Assembly (NCBI GenBank): GCA_041913045.1
Contig: JAYSGB010000016.1
Span: 1-64,000, forward strand
DNA from: CAMLOF01 sp041913045
Lineage (GTDB): Bacteria > Pseudomonadota > Gammaproteobacteria > Burkholderiales > Burkholderiaceae_C
Reading direction: 5' to 3'
DNA: 64,000 nucleotides
The notes under the pieces were generated by a model, which saw only the letters and a program-made list of their open reading frames with translations, had not been told where the DNA came from and searched no databases. Below are positions 30,913-40,900 of the stretch, one piece after another. A program made the translations under genes and the position numbers. Position 1 is the first letter of the stretch. Each line of letters begins with the position of its first letter.

Positions 30913-31818
30913 TTAGCGTCCAAAAATGTCTCTAACCCTCTCGAACGGCAGGCCTGTCTCTGCAGCTCGGCGAGCCTTGCGCGCGATCACTTGATCCAGA
31001 GGTAGCTCGCGATCAAGCGTCTCGAATAGGTCGAGTCCATCCATGCAAATCACGCGCTTTGCTCTGCCGAATGCCGTCAACCCCTCGGCGGTAAATCCAC
31101 TGTTGCTTATGAAGAGGCCGCGCGCCCACGCCGCCTTCTGCTCCACCTTCCCATGGAAGGCGTGAAGGTCGGCCGCACCGGTCTGAGCCGAATACCACTT
31201 GGCCTCAACGAGGTAGGTCTCTCCATGCAACTGGAAGCTGCCGTCGATCTGCTCGCCGCGGAGCCGAAAGGGCTCGCGCGCGGCCATGCCGAACGCGTTG
31301 AAGGCTTCGGTCAACCAACCCTCGAATGCGTAGCCACGCGGTTGGGGCTCGAAGCCTGAGAGGTCGATCAGCTTTTGCTTGAGCGAGGCAATCTTGGGCC
31401 GGTCGAACGCAGGCTTGGGAGGCTCGGCGGGCGAAACCGGCGCATCCGGCCTGCCCTGCATTCGGTTCAACAACGAGAGGAATCGACCTTCAGCGTTAAG
31501 GACCCACTCCTCCCGGCCACGGTTCTTCTGTAATGCTTCGCGGTAGGCCCAAAGGGCATTCAGAGTCTTCACCGCTGTAGGCAGGTCGACCTTGTTGAGA
31601 AAGCATCGCAGGCGCTTGGCTTTGGAACTCCCGAGATCCCGGTAGGCTGGATCGTCGATATCGACGTTGAGCTCCTCGGCGAAGAAGGACGACATGGTCC
31701 GGTCCGAGAAGTCCAGCACGTAGCCGCCGCCCATCTCGAAGAGGTCGTCCACGAGCTGCATGTCGAGGGTTCGAATGTTCTGCATCGAGCTACAACCCTG
31801 AGCCGCCCTAAAACTCAT
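30913..31818 (-). CDS. Mrr-like restriction endonuclease family protein
   Basis: This 301-residue protein has a C-terminal half (about 165-270) with the PD-(D/E)xK pattern of Mrr/type IV nucleases. The acidic residue in EQIDGSFQLHG is followed by YLVEAKW (ExK) and then FISNSGFTAEGL. The N-terminal half is helical and may contact DNA or the other subunits. It is the last gene of the methylase/DUF499 operon and overlaps the preceding small gene by 11 bases if ATG 31818 is used; ATG 31783 is an alternative. It probably supplies a nuclease that cuts unmodified DNA; that role is inferred. Confidence 0.75.
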   Translation of the reverse strand: MSFRAAQGCSSMQNIRTLDMQLVDDLFEMGGGYVLDFSDRTMSSFFAEELNVDIDDPAYRDLGSSKAKRLRCFLNKVDLPTAVKTLNALWAYREALQKNRGREEWVLNAEGRFLSLLNRMQGRPDAPVSPAEPPKPAFDRPKIASLKQKLIDLSGFEPQPRGYAFEGWLTEAFNAFGMAAREPFRLRGEQIDGSFQLHGETYLVEAKWYSAQTGAADLHAFHGKVEQKAAWARGLFISNSGFTAEGLTAFGRAKRVICMDGLDLFETLDRELPLDQVIARKARRAAETGLPFERVRDIFGR

Positions 31819-32155
31819 CAACCGTGGTCCGCTTTGGCGGCGGCACGAACTCGTCGAACACCCAACCGTCAGCGGTCAGAACGCCTTCGACGAAGCCATC
31901 CTGCGAGTCGTCGATATCCATATCCTTGCAGCCGTTGTAGACGTTGTAGTCGGCTTCGTAGGAGACACCGATGCTCTCGCCTTCGATGCTGACTTCGGTG
32001 ATGCGCACCCCGTAGACCTGCGCCCTCATGTCGATGTGGGAGACATCGAGGTCCAACGCGCCCCGGAAGGCGCTCTCCTCGTCGTCAACCAGCCCTTGGA
32101 GATGGCGCTCCATCTCAAAGGCAGTCGGCAGCGCCGGAACGATGATCTTGGCCAT
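31808..32155 (-). CDS. Small protein of the DUF499/DUF1156 operon
   Basis: About 115 residues from ATG 32155 (MAKIIVPALPTAF); ATG 32173 is an alternative that overlaps the upstream stop. It is acidic, with alternating strands (VYGVRITEVSIEGESIGVSYEADY) and no catalytic motif. Its place between the ATPase and the Mrr-like nuclease is where related operons carry small accessory subunits such as DUF3780, but I do not see clear DUF3780 features. It may be a phage- or nuclease-control subunit; function unknown. Confidence 0.6.
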   Translation of the reverse strand: MAKIIVPALPTAFEMERHLQGLVDDEESAFRGALDLDVSHIDMRAQVYGVRITEVSIEGESIGVSYEADYNVYNGCKDMDIDDSQDGFVEGVLTADGWVFDEFVPPPKRTTVDEF

Positions 32156-32165
32156 CACTGCACCC

Positions 32166-35063
32166 TCACTCATCAAAGCCGTGGTTCTTGAACTTCAACT
32201 GGTTGCAGTTCTCGCGGGCCGCTCGCTGCGTCGATTCGTCGAAGCCGGAGGAAGCCTCGGCCTGGATCTCCAAACTGACCTTGACCTTCACCCCAGGCTT
32301 GGAGGTGAAGAGCATGAGCACCTCTTCGGCGACGTCCGAAAACTGGAGCTTCGCCTTGACCGGATCGAGCTCGACCTGGCCAAAGAACACGGTCTTCTTC
32401 GCCGCGGGCGTCTTGGGCGGATTGCCGCCGCCAGCCGCTCCGCCCCCGCCTGAGGCTCCACCACTGTTACCCCCGCCCCCGGCTCCACTGCTGCCGTCGC
32501 CGCCTGAGCCCGCTCCGCCTCCGGTCCCGGCTCCACCGGCCTGGCCGCCCGCCTCGCCTTTCGCCTTGGCTTCGCGCTCCGCCTTCTCCTTCGCCAGGAT
32601 GTCCGCGAACTGAGATGCCGACGAAGGCTCGACGAGCAACAGAGCGTCGTCGAAGATCACCGTGGTCTGCTCTCCGAAGTGGAAGCCTTGATAGCGGCCA
32701 TCCTCTTCGCCATACGCGACGCCGAAGAAGTCGCGGGACGAAACGCCCGCTCCGATGGTGGAGCGCAGAACGTGGTCGTCTTTGAGCCGGGGCAGATAGA
32801 GATAGCAGCAGGTCTTCTGCCAAGCATCGACTGCCGACACGGCAGGCTGGCCTTCCTTCCAGAACCACGCTTGCAGCATCTTCGCCAGGTGGATGGGAGC
32901 CCACTCCGTGATGAGAAGCTCGTGCTCGCGCAGAACCTTCTCAATCTCTTCCGTGCGGTTGACCGCGGCAGGATTGATCTGGAAGTGGTCCCATTGCAGG
33001 TCGCCGATGCCCTTGCCCGGCTTGGCCTCTTGCAGCGGCGCCAAGAGCCACTTGTAGGTCTCGCGCATCATGCGGCTCAAGGCCTCTGACGCTTGGTCGT
33101 GGCTGTGGCCGGCGAGCTTGCTCTGGTGGACGTCGAGGTTGAGGCGCCCCTCCTTCACGTCGTCGACGATGGACTTCCAGGCCAGCACCGAAGTGACTTG
33201 GTCTTTGAGACGCGACATCGAGTCGGAGTCGGGAGCCAGGAAGATCAGCCGGTTCTGCTTCTGCCGCGGCTGGTCGCCGCGTGTCTTCAAGATCGCGGTC
33301 GCCGCGTCGATCGCCGCCGCCTGAGCCGAGCGCGAGAAGGTAGCCTCGGGGGCGAGCACCACCAGGCGCAGTTGCCAATCGTCCGGCACATCGGCCGAGC
33401 TGGTGAATACGTGGATGCCGCCAAAGACGCCGCTGGCGAAGCGCAGCTTGTCCTTGATGAACGGGTAGACGTCCTCGCGCAGGTCGAAGCGGCGCTTCCG
33501 ATCCTCCATCTCGCGGCGAAGGTTCGGACGCGTGTCGAACCAATAGCGGTTATCGGCGCTGTTGATGTACTGCAAGCGATCAACCAGTGCACGGACCCCA
33601 TCCTTGTAGTGCCCAAGGACTTGGCCAGGCTGAGCGCAGCCCAGGAGTACATGTTCGAGCTCGACTCCGCGGTGATGCTTGGATCCGCCCACAATGCCCG
33701 CGTCGGGGGCCGATCCCAGGAAGACCGTCCGGGCGATGCGCCGGCATGCGTGGATCGAGCCGAACAAGGGCTTGGCGTTGTCGAGCTCTGTCGTGGTGGC
33801 GCGCTCGCCGTCGATGTCACGCTCAAGCACCGGATCCCAGCCCTGAGGAAGGTAGTAGATGGCCTCGTTGCGGCAGTCCGGGTCGAACAGGGGCAGCGAG
33901 CCCGGCTGGATCATCAGGTCGTTGTTGCCGGATGTCCAAAGGCGATGGATCACCTTTGCCATGAGCTTCAAGACGCCGCGGGTGCGCTGGAAGTTGTCCA
34001 GCGACGACCAGTCCTCATAGAGGCGGTCGAAGACCTCGGGGTGGATAGGATAGGCGTGCAGCAGCCGCTGCAAGTAGCCCGACTCCTGGGTCTCTGGCGG
34101 GAAGTCCCCCGAGTTGCCCGTGTAGAAATCGGCATAGGCCCGGCAGACTTCCTCGGCTGCGAGCTTGTCGCTGACGTTGGTGAACAGCCGGCGGCGGACG
34201 ATCTCGAAGGCCTCTTCCGTCGCGACGGGTTTCCAGAGCGCCTGCACGCGGCCGAAGTAGTGCTCCAAGGCTCGCAAAGCTTTCACGCCCTGTTGGCTGC
34301 CCGCCTCCCGGTCCGAGAACGGAAGAGACGCCAGCAGGATCGCGTTGGGGACGCCTTTGATGGCCTCGGTCAGCGACTGGATGAAGGAGAGCTGGGTGTC
34401 ATACGTGCCGCCGGAGAGGGCCTTGCCCTCTTCGAACTGCGAAACGTAGCGCACGAGCTCGTCCATGAGCACGATGCAGGGAGCGGCAGCGGCCAGGATG
34501 TCGGCAAGAGCACTCTTGCCGGGAGCCGTGCCATCGGCGTCCGCCTCCTTGATCTTGGCGAAGGCGTCGCCTCCGCCAAGCTGCCAGGCGAGTTCACCCC
34601 AGATCGTCTTGACCGTAGTCTTTCCATAGACGCGCGGCTTGCTGGCCATATCGAGAAGCTCGACCCCATCGAGCACCGCAATTTTTGCCTTGGGCAGCTC
34701 GGCAATGCCAGCGTCGTCGAGGATCTTGCTGAGGCCTTGCAGCTTCGAGGAAGGCTTCTCGCCCTTGGCCAGGTGATAGACCGACAGCAGCGTGTGCGTC
34801 TTGCCGCCACCAAACGCCGTCTGCAACTGCACCACCGGGTCGCCACCTTTGCCAGCGATCCGCTTGATCACAGAGTCCAGCAGCAGGCGCATGCCCTCGG
34901 TGATGAAGGTCCGTTGGAAAAAGAGCTCGGCGTCCTGGTATTCAGGCGTCGCGATCCCTTGGTGGACTTTGGAGATGTCGGCCGCGAACTCGGCCTGTTG
35001 GAACGTACCCTTAAGCACGTCCTCATGTGGAACGGCGATCTCGCGCCAAGGTTTCAATGCCAT
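32166..35063 (-). CDS. DUF499-family P-loop ATPase (anti-phage-associated)
   Basis: This 965-residue ATPase starts at ATG 35063 behind an AGGGGAGA ribosome site. The P-loop reads AFGGGKTH at about residues 85-92, and ILMDELVRYV-like acidic residues (CIVLMDELVRYV) form Walker B. A Gly/Ala/Ser-rich linker of about 50 residues (about 840-895) separates the last domain. DUF499 proteins accompany DUF1156 methylases and helicases in DISARM-related defence operons, and NCBI uses 'anti-phage-associated' for such sets. It is likely a motor or clamp-loader-like subunit. Confidence 0.82.
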   Translation of the reverse strand: MALKPWREIAVPHEDVLKGTFQQAEFAADISKVHQGIATPEYQDAELFFQRTFITEGMRLLLDSVIKRIAGKGGDPVVQLQTAFGGGKTHTLLSVYHLAKGEKPSSKLQGLSKILDDAGIAELPKAKIAVLDGVELLDMASKPRVYGKTTVKTIWGELAWQLGGGDAFAKIKEADADGTAPGKSALADILAAAAPCIVLMDELVRYVSQFEEGKALSGGTYDTQLSFIQSLTEAIKGVPNAILLASLPFSDREAGSQQGVKALRALEHYFGRVQALWKPVATEEAFEIVRRRLFTNVSDKLAAEEVCRAYADFYTGNSGDFPPETQESGYLQRLLHAYPIHPEVFDRLYEDWSSLDNFQRTRGVLKLMAKVIHRLWTSGNNDLMIQPGSLPLFDPDCRNEAIYYLPQGWDPVLERDIDGERATTTELDNAKPLFGSIHACRRIARTVFLGSAPDAGIVGGSKHHRGVELEHVLLGCAQPGQVLGHYKDGVRALVDRLQYINSADNRYWFDTRPNLRREMEDRKRRFDLREDVYPFIKDKLRFASGVFGGIHVFTSSADVPDDWQLRLVVLAPEATFSRSAQAAAIDAATAILKTRGDQPRQKQNRLIFLAPDSDSMSRLKDQVTSVLAWKSIVDDVKEGRLNLDVHQSKLAGHSHDQASEALSRMMRETYKWLLAPLQEAKPGKGIGDLQWDHFQINPAAVNRTEEIEKVLREHELLITEWAPIHLAKMLQAWFWKEGQPAVSAVDAWQKTCCYLYLPRLKDDHVLRSTIGAGVSSRDFFGVAYGEEDGRYQGFHFGEQTTVIFDDALLLVEPSSASQFADILAKEKAEREAKAKGEAGGQAGGAGTGGGAGSGGDGSSGAGGGGNSGGASGGGGAAGGGNPPKTPAAKKTVFFGQVELDPVKAKLQFSDVAEEVLMLFTSKPGVKVKVSLEIQAEASSGFDESTQRAARENCNQLKFKNHGFDE

Positions 35064-35074
35064 GTTCTCTCCCC

Positions 35075-37933
35075 TCAAATATCGAGTTTGGTCTGCGATC
35101 CGAAGTGCCCCTTCTCATGGGAGGCCGCTTCGATGCCAGTCCAGGATGTGATTAGTTCGTTGTAGGCCCGGGCGTCCTCCGCCCAGCCTTTGCGTTCGCA
35201 AAGCGTGTAGAGGCGATAAGCAAGATTACGAATCGGCTCGGCTCGTTGTGGCATGCCAGCCAAGAGAGCACCAGCCGCAGTCTCGCCTTGTGCTCGAAGC
35301 TCTCGAATCAATTGATGAAGTGCTTCCCATACTGGAGTATTGTTGTCGTTCTCGGGAGCCCAATCGCTTGGATATTCGGCTGGTTTAAGCAAACGTACTT
35401 TACCGCCCGAGGCCTCAACCACTCCTGCGTTCTTTACTCTCTCGACACTGGTACCTTTTGCGCGAGCCAAAACATCAGCCTTTCCAAACTCGCCCGCGGC
35501 CCATCCCAGCTCATCGAACCAACCAAGACAGAATTGTGTATCGCCATCAAAGTCATCACCGCCCTCAGTCAGCATCCGATTGATCAGCAATAAAGCCGTG
35601 TGAACTGTCATCGGACTCCCATCCGCCTCAAGCACCGCTGAATACTTTGAAAAAATACCCATTCCCGGGCCAATAACAGCCTGAGCCAAATCAACTGGTG
35701 CAACAGGAGATACACCTTCAGCTCCACCAATCATCACGTCCACGGCTTCTTTCAGCTCTTCTTTCAGCTCCCGAAGAAACTCTCGGCGAGAGATTGTTTG
35801 AGCATCCCTGTCTCGCGGTCGACAAACAAGCACAATGCTTGAAGCTAAAGCATTGGCATTGTTGCCAATGACTCTGCCCTCCTTTTCGGTGCTCATTGGC
35901 CATGTGCCCGTCAGAGAAAATCCTGCTCTCAGCACAGCCTCAAGGAAAGTCTCCCATCCGCTGTTTCCCGTTCCAACATCTGTCGTGTCAGACTGTTTGA
36001 AAGCGTAATAAATCGTCGTTGGAAATGCTGGATGTGCCTGTTGAGACAAGCGATTCATCGCCTCTGTCATGCCATTGAGGAAAAACGCCTCTGCGTCCTC
36101 CTTTGAAGCATGGCGATATGGAGTCGCGACAAGCTCTTCTGTCTTAGGAACAGCCATGGTCGAAAATAGATCTGGGTACGTTCCACGCAATGCACGCCTA
36201 AGCCAAACATAGAAGAAGTCAGAGAGGTCCGCGTATGCGATGTTGTCGTAGTAAGGTGGATCCGTGGAAACAACTTTTCCAGCGCTTATCGATTGTGTCG
36301 CCGCGTCGGCTTGTTGAGCTTTTCCAACCACCGCCATCTGCGGGAGGTGCAATAGGGACTTCACGACCCAATCGGTCGAATTACCAGTCCAGTTGCCGCA
36401 GGAGTCAGAGAATGGATTCACCTCCGCAAAGTCCCATGTCATCGGGATCGCTTGCCGCGCGAACGTGTTCCGCGTAGCGTCTACTTGATTACGCCAAGTG
36501 ACTACACCACTCCACGCGTCGGCTGCACGGCTCGAGCCAAAACCCAAATAGATGCCAACGGCTTCTGAATATGCAGTCGCTCCATTTCCGCCTTCCGATA
36601 AATGCAACCCATCGTCACGCATTCCCGCATTGATAGCATCGGCCTTCACCTTTTCTTGCGCAACCTGAACCAGATCAGAGAACGTGGTCAGCGCAATTAT
36701 TTGGCGGTCTGTGAATAGGTCTCCATATGTATCAAAGCCATAGTTGGAAACATTCACGCGGCACTTTCCGTGCAACTTTGTCTCAGGCCTCCATTCTGGC
36801 TTCAGGTTTAAGGCGATTTGCTCAACCTCTTTTGTGGGCATCATGTAGACCCGCCCCTTTGGACCTTCTGCAACAACAGCCAGAAGCTTTTGTCCCATGC
36901 GACCTGCTGCTCCTTCATTACGGATATATTTGTAATCCATCGGAGACCCTGAAACCAAGCATACAAAACCACCACGTTTCCCAGCAGTCGTGCCAGCCTT
37001 TGCCCTTTCAGGTGGCTTGCTGTATTTCACTTCAAAACGATAGCTGTCTCCTTCAACGATAGGATCAACCCAAGCTTCTCGCCCTGCTTTGCTTGAAACA
37101 ATAAATGTGGAAACAAGAGGAACATCGACGTGTGAATAAGCCGGATTGGGACTTTTCACGGTACGCGCCCAGAGCCATGCGATCACAGTCGCCTTGCCGC
37201 CACCAGCACTGGCTGGCAAATCAACTTTCGGGTACAGATGACCAATTTTTTCGAATGCTTGGGCCCGCATCCAAGCGCCATACCGACGGACGTCTTCTGC
37301 GATTCCTTTGGCACCACTCCAATCGTTGTCGATTCTTGTTTGCTTGTCGCTTTCGAGTCGGGGCCCAACTGGACTTTGCCCACTAAATCTTGGCGCAATC
37401 TCAATCATTGCTTTGTTGATTAAGACGGCCACAGGATTTAAGTCGGAGGCATTACTCACGAGTCCTAACCGTTGAGCTTCAAGAGGCAACGCTCCTCCGC
37501 CAGCAAAGGGATCGTGAAAGCCCGGAAGCTTCTCAGGGTTGAACAGCTCGGAAGCTTGCGGATGAGATTTGTTCAGTTCGCAGGTCTCTCGCCAGCTTCT
37601 CCATATCTCATTGCGAGCTTCGGCCAAGACGCTTGGGTCATTGGATGTTTCCCATTGAACGAGTTTCCGGATTATCGAGAAAAGTCGCTCACGTTCCACC
37701 TTTGCCTGCGCCTTGTTCACGCCACGCCCAAGTGAACGCTCATATCCTGGATCGTTGACCATCTGCGCGAAGATCACAGCACGAGCCGCCGCAAGCGGTC
37801 GCCTCGCCCACCACAAATGAAGAGTCGACGGGTGCCCGTGTCGGATCGACTTCTCCCTTGCAGATGCTTCGTTAATCTCATCAAGTGGCAGAGCCACCTC
37901 GATGAGCTTTTTAGGGGTCTTAATGTTGCTCAT
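35075..37933 (-). CDS. DUF1156-family DNA methyltransferase (adenine-type)
   Basis: This 952-residue protein starts at ATG 37931-37933, overlapping the helicase stop (ATGA). The N-terminus KKLIEVALPLDEIN...RHGHPSTLHLWWARRPLAAAR is the DUF1156 signature. The SAM-binding motif DPFAGGGALPLEAQ lies at about 185-200, and the catalytic DPPYYDNIAYAD at about 540-550, as in N6-adenine or N4-cytosine methylases. It probably marks host DNA so that the co-encoded helicase, ATPase and nuclease act only on foreign DNA. GC content is lower in its middle (about 35.3-37.9 kb) than in the flanking genes, hinting at a patchwork origin. Confidence 0.85.
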   Translation of the reverse strand: MSNIKTPKKLIEVALPLDEINEASAREKSIRHGHPSTLHLWWARRPLAAARAVIFAQMVNDPGYERSLGRGVNKAQAKVERERLFSIIRKLVQWETSNDPSVLAEARNEIWRSWRETCELNKSHPQASELFNPEKLPGFHDPFAGGGALPLEAQRLGLVSNASDLNPVAVLINKAMIEIAPRFSGQSPVGPRLESDKQTRIDNDWSGAKGIAEDVRRYGAWMRAQAFEKIGHLYPKVDLPASAGGGKATVIAWLWARTVKSPNPAYSHVDVPLVSTFIVSSKAGREAWVDPIVEGDSYRFEVKYSKPPERAKAGTTAGKRGGFVCLVSGSPMDYKYIRNEGAAGRMGQKLLAVVAEGPKGRVYMMPTKEVEQIALNLKPEWRPETKLHGKCRVNVSNYGFDTYGDLFTDRQIIALTTFSDLVQVAQEKVKADAINAGMRDDGLHLSEGGNGATAYSEAVGIYLGFGSSRAADAWSGVVTWRNQVDATRNTFARQAIPMTWDFAEVNPFSDSCGNWTGNSTDWVVKSLLHLPQMAVVGKAQQADAATQSISAGKVVSTDPPYYDNIAYADLSDFFYVWLRRALRGTYPDLFSTMAVPKTEELVATPYRHASKEDAEAFFLNGMTEAMNRLSQQAHPAFPTTIYYAFKQSDTTDVGTGNSGWETFLEAVLRAGFSLTGTWPMSTEKEGRVIGNNANALASSIVLVCRPRDRDAQTISRREFLRELKEELKEAVDVMIGGAEGVSPVAPVDLAQAVIGPGMGIFSKYSAVLEADGSPMTVHTALLLINRMLTEGGDDFDGDTQFCLGWFDELGWAAGEFGKADVLARAKGTSVERVKNAGVVEASGGKVRLLKPAEYPSDWAPENDNNTPVWEALHQLIRELRAQGETAAGALLAGMPQRAEPIRNLAYRLYTLCERKGWAEDARAYNELITSWTGIEAASHEKGHFGSQTKLDI

Positions 37934-40900
37934 TGCTTTTCTGCTTTCTCGAGCAATGTGGACAGATCCAAATTGATGCTCGTGACAGCCCAATCGGGCT
38001 CTTGGGTAAAGGGGTTGCGGATGTAGTGCGGACCTTCGTGGCTTTCGCCATCGACGATCACCACGGCCAAAAGGAACTTGTCGGCCTGGTTGAGCCCGTA
38101 GAGGATCTCGTTGCGGGTGACGGTGATGGTCGACTGACCCTTGGCACGGCCTTTGACCTCGATGTGGCGGGCCTGGGGTAGCTTGCCATCGGGCGCCGGC
38201 ACGACGGCCGTCAAATCCCAACCGCACTTCTCAGCCGAGACATCGATCACCTGGTGGCCCATGGCCTCTTCGGCCTTGCGAACCGCCTCCATGGCCACAC
38301 GTTCGACGCGCGCGCGGGCATCAGCATCGGCCGTCCAGGTCTGACCCTGCGGCTCGCCGTTACGCTGAGCCAACAGGCCCGCAGGGATCACCAGAGCACC
38401 GCCTACTACCACCGGCATCGCCGAGACCACATGGCGCATGGCCTCGAGCTCTTTGCTTCGGTTCTCCAGGCGGACGGTCAGCTCGTCGATGGTTCTGCGA
38501 ACGTTCTCCAAGGGCAGGCGGACATCCTTGCCGGCCTGCAAGTCGGTCTTCAACTTTTCGTGGCGATCCGACCAATAGTCGATCTCCTTGACCAGGCGTT
38601 CGCGGATGGCCGCGAGGTTTTTGTCCACTTGCTGCTCACGGCGGGCGCGGACCTCTTCGAAGTGCTCTGGAACGAGCTTGTCAGAGGCGTGGGCCAGGGC
38701 GACCTGCTCCAAGTCCTTCTTGATCCACGGAGCGTCAAGCTGATCAGCGACCATCTTCGACTGGACCTCGTCGAGCGGGGTCAAATCTAAGTGCGGAGCC
38801 CATCCAGCGTTTTCGATGCGGCCAGCCTGGTCAATGGTGACGAACTGGAGCCTGCGCGATACAACCACGCCCGATTCGCCTCCTTCCTTGACGGAGTGGT
38901 CGAGCATGAGCAGCAGCTTGGGCTCGACGCCTTCGTCATTGGGGTCCAGCAACACGGAGCCTTGCTTCAGTTTGCTTCGGTGCTGCTCGATGGTCAGGTC
39001 GACCACCGACTGCATGAGCGGGTGGGCTGGGTGTAGCAGGCTCGCCAACGGTTCGCTGGGCTTGTCCTCGACGCGGATGCGGTTCTTCTCAAAGCACACG
39101 CGTTCGTATTTGGGCGTGACCGGGTTCATGTTGCGCCGGTCGCGGCCTTGTATCTGGCGATCGCGCTCGCGGATCAGAGCCGGGACGTGGGTGATCTCGA
39201 AGCGGCCAAAGCCTCGGGGCTTCAAGTCGCCCCCCAAGCGCTCGAAGGCCTGCGAGAAAAAGGCTCGGATGAAGTAGGGCTGGAGCTTCCTGGCTTCGGC
39301 CTTCTCCATTTCTTCCTTCAAGGCGAAGAGCCTGCGCTCGTCCATGATCTCCTCAGCCAGGGCGTTGCGGCTGATGATTTCGCGCAGCTTGTCAGTGTCG
39401 AGGGCTCCTTGAACAACCTCCTGCAAGTGCTTCTTTCGGGCAGGATCCTCGCCATAGCGGATTGCTTCGATCAGCAGGTCGCGAAGGCTCACGCCGTCGA
39501 AGACTTCGCCCAGGATGTCGAAGACCCGCCCGCCCAAGGCCTTGCGCTCGATCTCGATCTTCTCGAAGAGCTTCTGGAAGACGTCGCCCTCGCGGGTCTC
39601 GGCAGCAACCATGTTCCAGAGATGGCAAACCTGAGTTTGGCCGATGCGGTGGATGCGGCCGAAGCGCTGCTCCAAGCGGTTGGGGTTCCACGGCAGGTCG
39701 TAATTGACCATCAAGTTAGCGTTTTGCAGGTTCACGCCTTCGCCGGCTGCGTCGGTGGCCAGAAGGACTCGGGTGTCCTTGTCGTTGCGGAAGAGCTCCT
39801 GAACCTTGCGGCGGTCCTCGCGATGAACCCCCCCGTGGATCATGTTGACAGCCTCATGCTTGCCCAAGAGACCGCGGATTCGGTCGGCCAGGTAGTTGAG
39901 CGTGTCGCGGTGCTCGGTGAAGATGATGAGCTTGCGCTGCAAGCCATCGGGCCCCCGCATCTCCGGCGTGTTTTGCAGGATCTCGCGCAGCTCTTCCCAT
40001 TTGCGGTCTTGCCCGCCGTCGCGTAGCGCCTTGGCCTTCTTCTCCAAGTGCTCGAGCGTGAACACTTCCGCTTCGAGCTCAGCGATGGTCTGGGCCGCGG
40101 TCGCCTGGTCGACGACCTCTTCTTCGAAGTTCTCGTAGTCCTCCGGTGCCATATCGTCCTCGGAGTCCCAGATGTTCTCCGGGGCTTGATCAGCGAAGAT
40201 TTCTGAGGCGGCGATCTTGCCCCCGCGCTGCTTGATCTTCTCTTCCTCGATGCGGCGCTTGAGCTTGTCGCGGCGGCGCTTCAAGGATTGATAGATGGCC
40301 TCGGGGCTCGAGGCGAGTCGGCGTTGCAATGCCGTCAAAGCGAAGCCCACCGTGCCCTTGCGCTTGCCATCCAACGCGTCGGCCCGGTTCATCTCCTCCT
40401 TGACGTAGGTCGTCACCAAGTTATAGAGCTCGGCCTCGGCCTCAGAGAGCTTGTAGTTCGCGGTGTAGGCGATACGTTCGGGAAAGAGTCGCGTGCCGTC
40501 GAACTTCAATAGGTCTTCCTTGACCATCCGGCGCATGAGGTCAGAGACGTCGACTTTGTGAGCGCCATCGCGGAACTTGCCGTAAAAGCGGTCAGAGTCC
40601 AGCAGCGACAAGAAAAGTTGGAAGTCCTCTTCCTTCCCGTTGTGCGGCGTGGCCGTCATCAGCAGGAAGTGGCGGGTGATCGAGCCCAGGAGCTGGCCCA
40701 GCTTGAAGCGTTTGGTCTCGTTGATCTTGGTCCCGAACCAAGTCGCGGAGAGCTTGTGGGCCTCGTCCACCACCACTAAGTCAAACCGGCTGAGCTTCAA
40801 CTTCTCTTGAAGCTCTTCGCTGCGGGAGAGCTGGTCGAGGCGCGCGACCAAAAGGTCGTGGTCATCGAACGGGTTGCCCGTGCGGCTTTGGTCCACCAGC

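Noticed and set aside
33093..35165. A 690-codon + strand open frame antisense to the DUF499 ATPase gene
   Set aside because: Its composition is that of a GC-rich complement, no domain is recognisable, and the minus-strand gene has clear motifs and a ribosome site.
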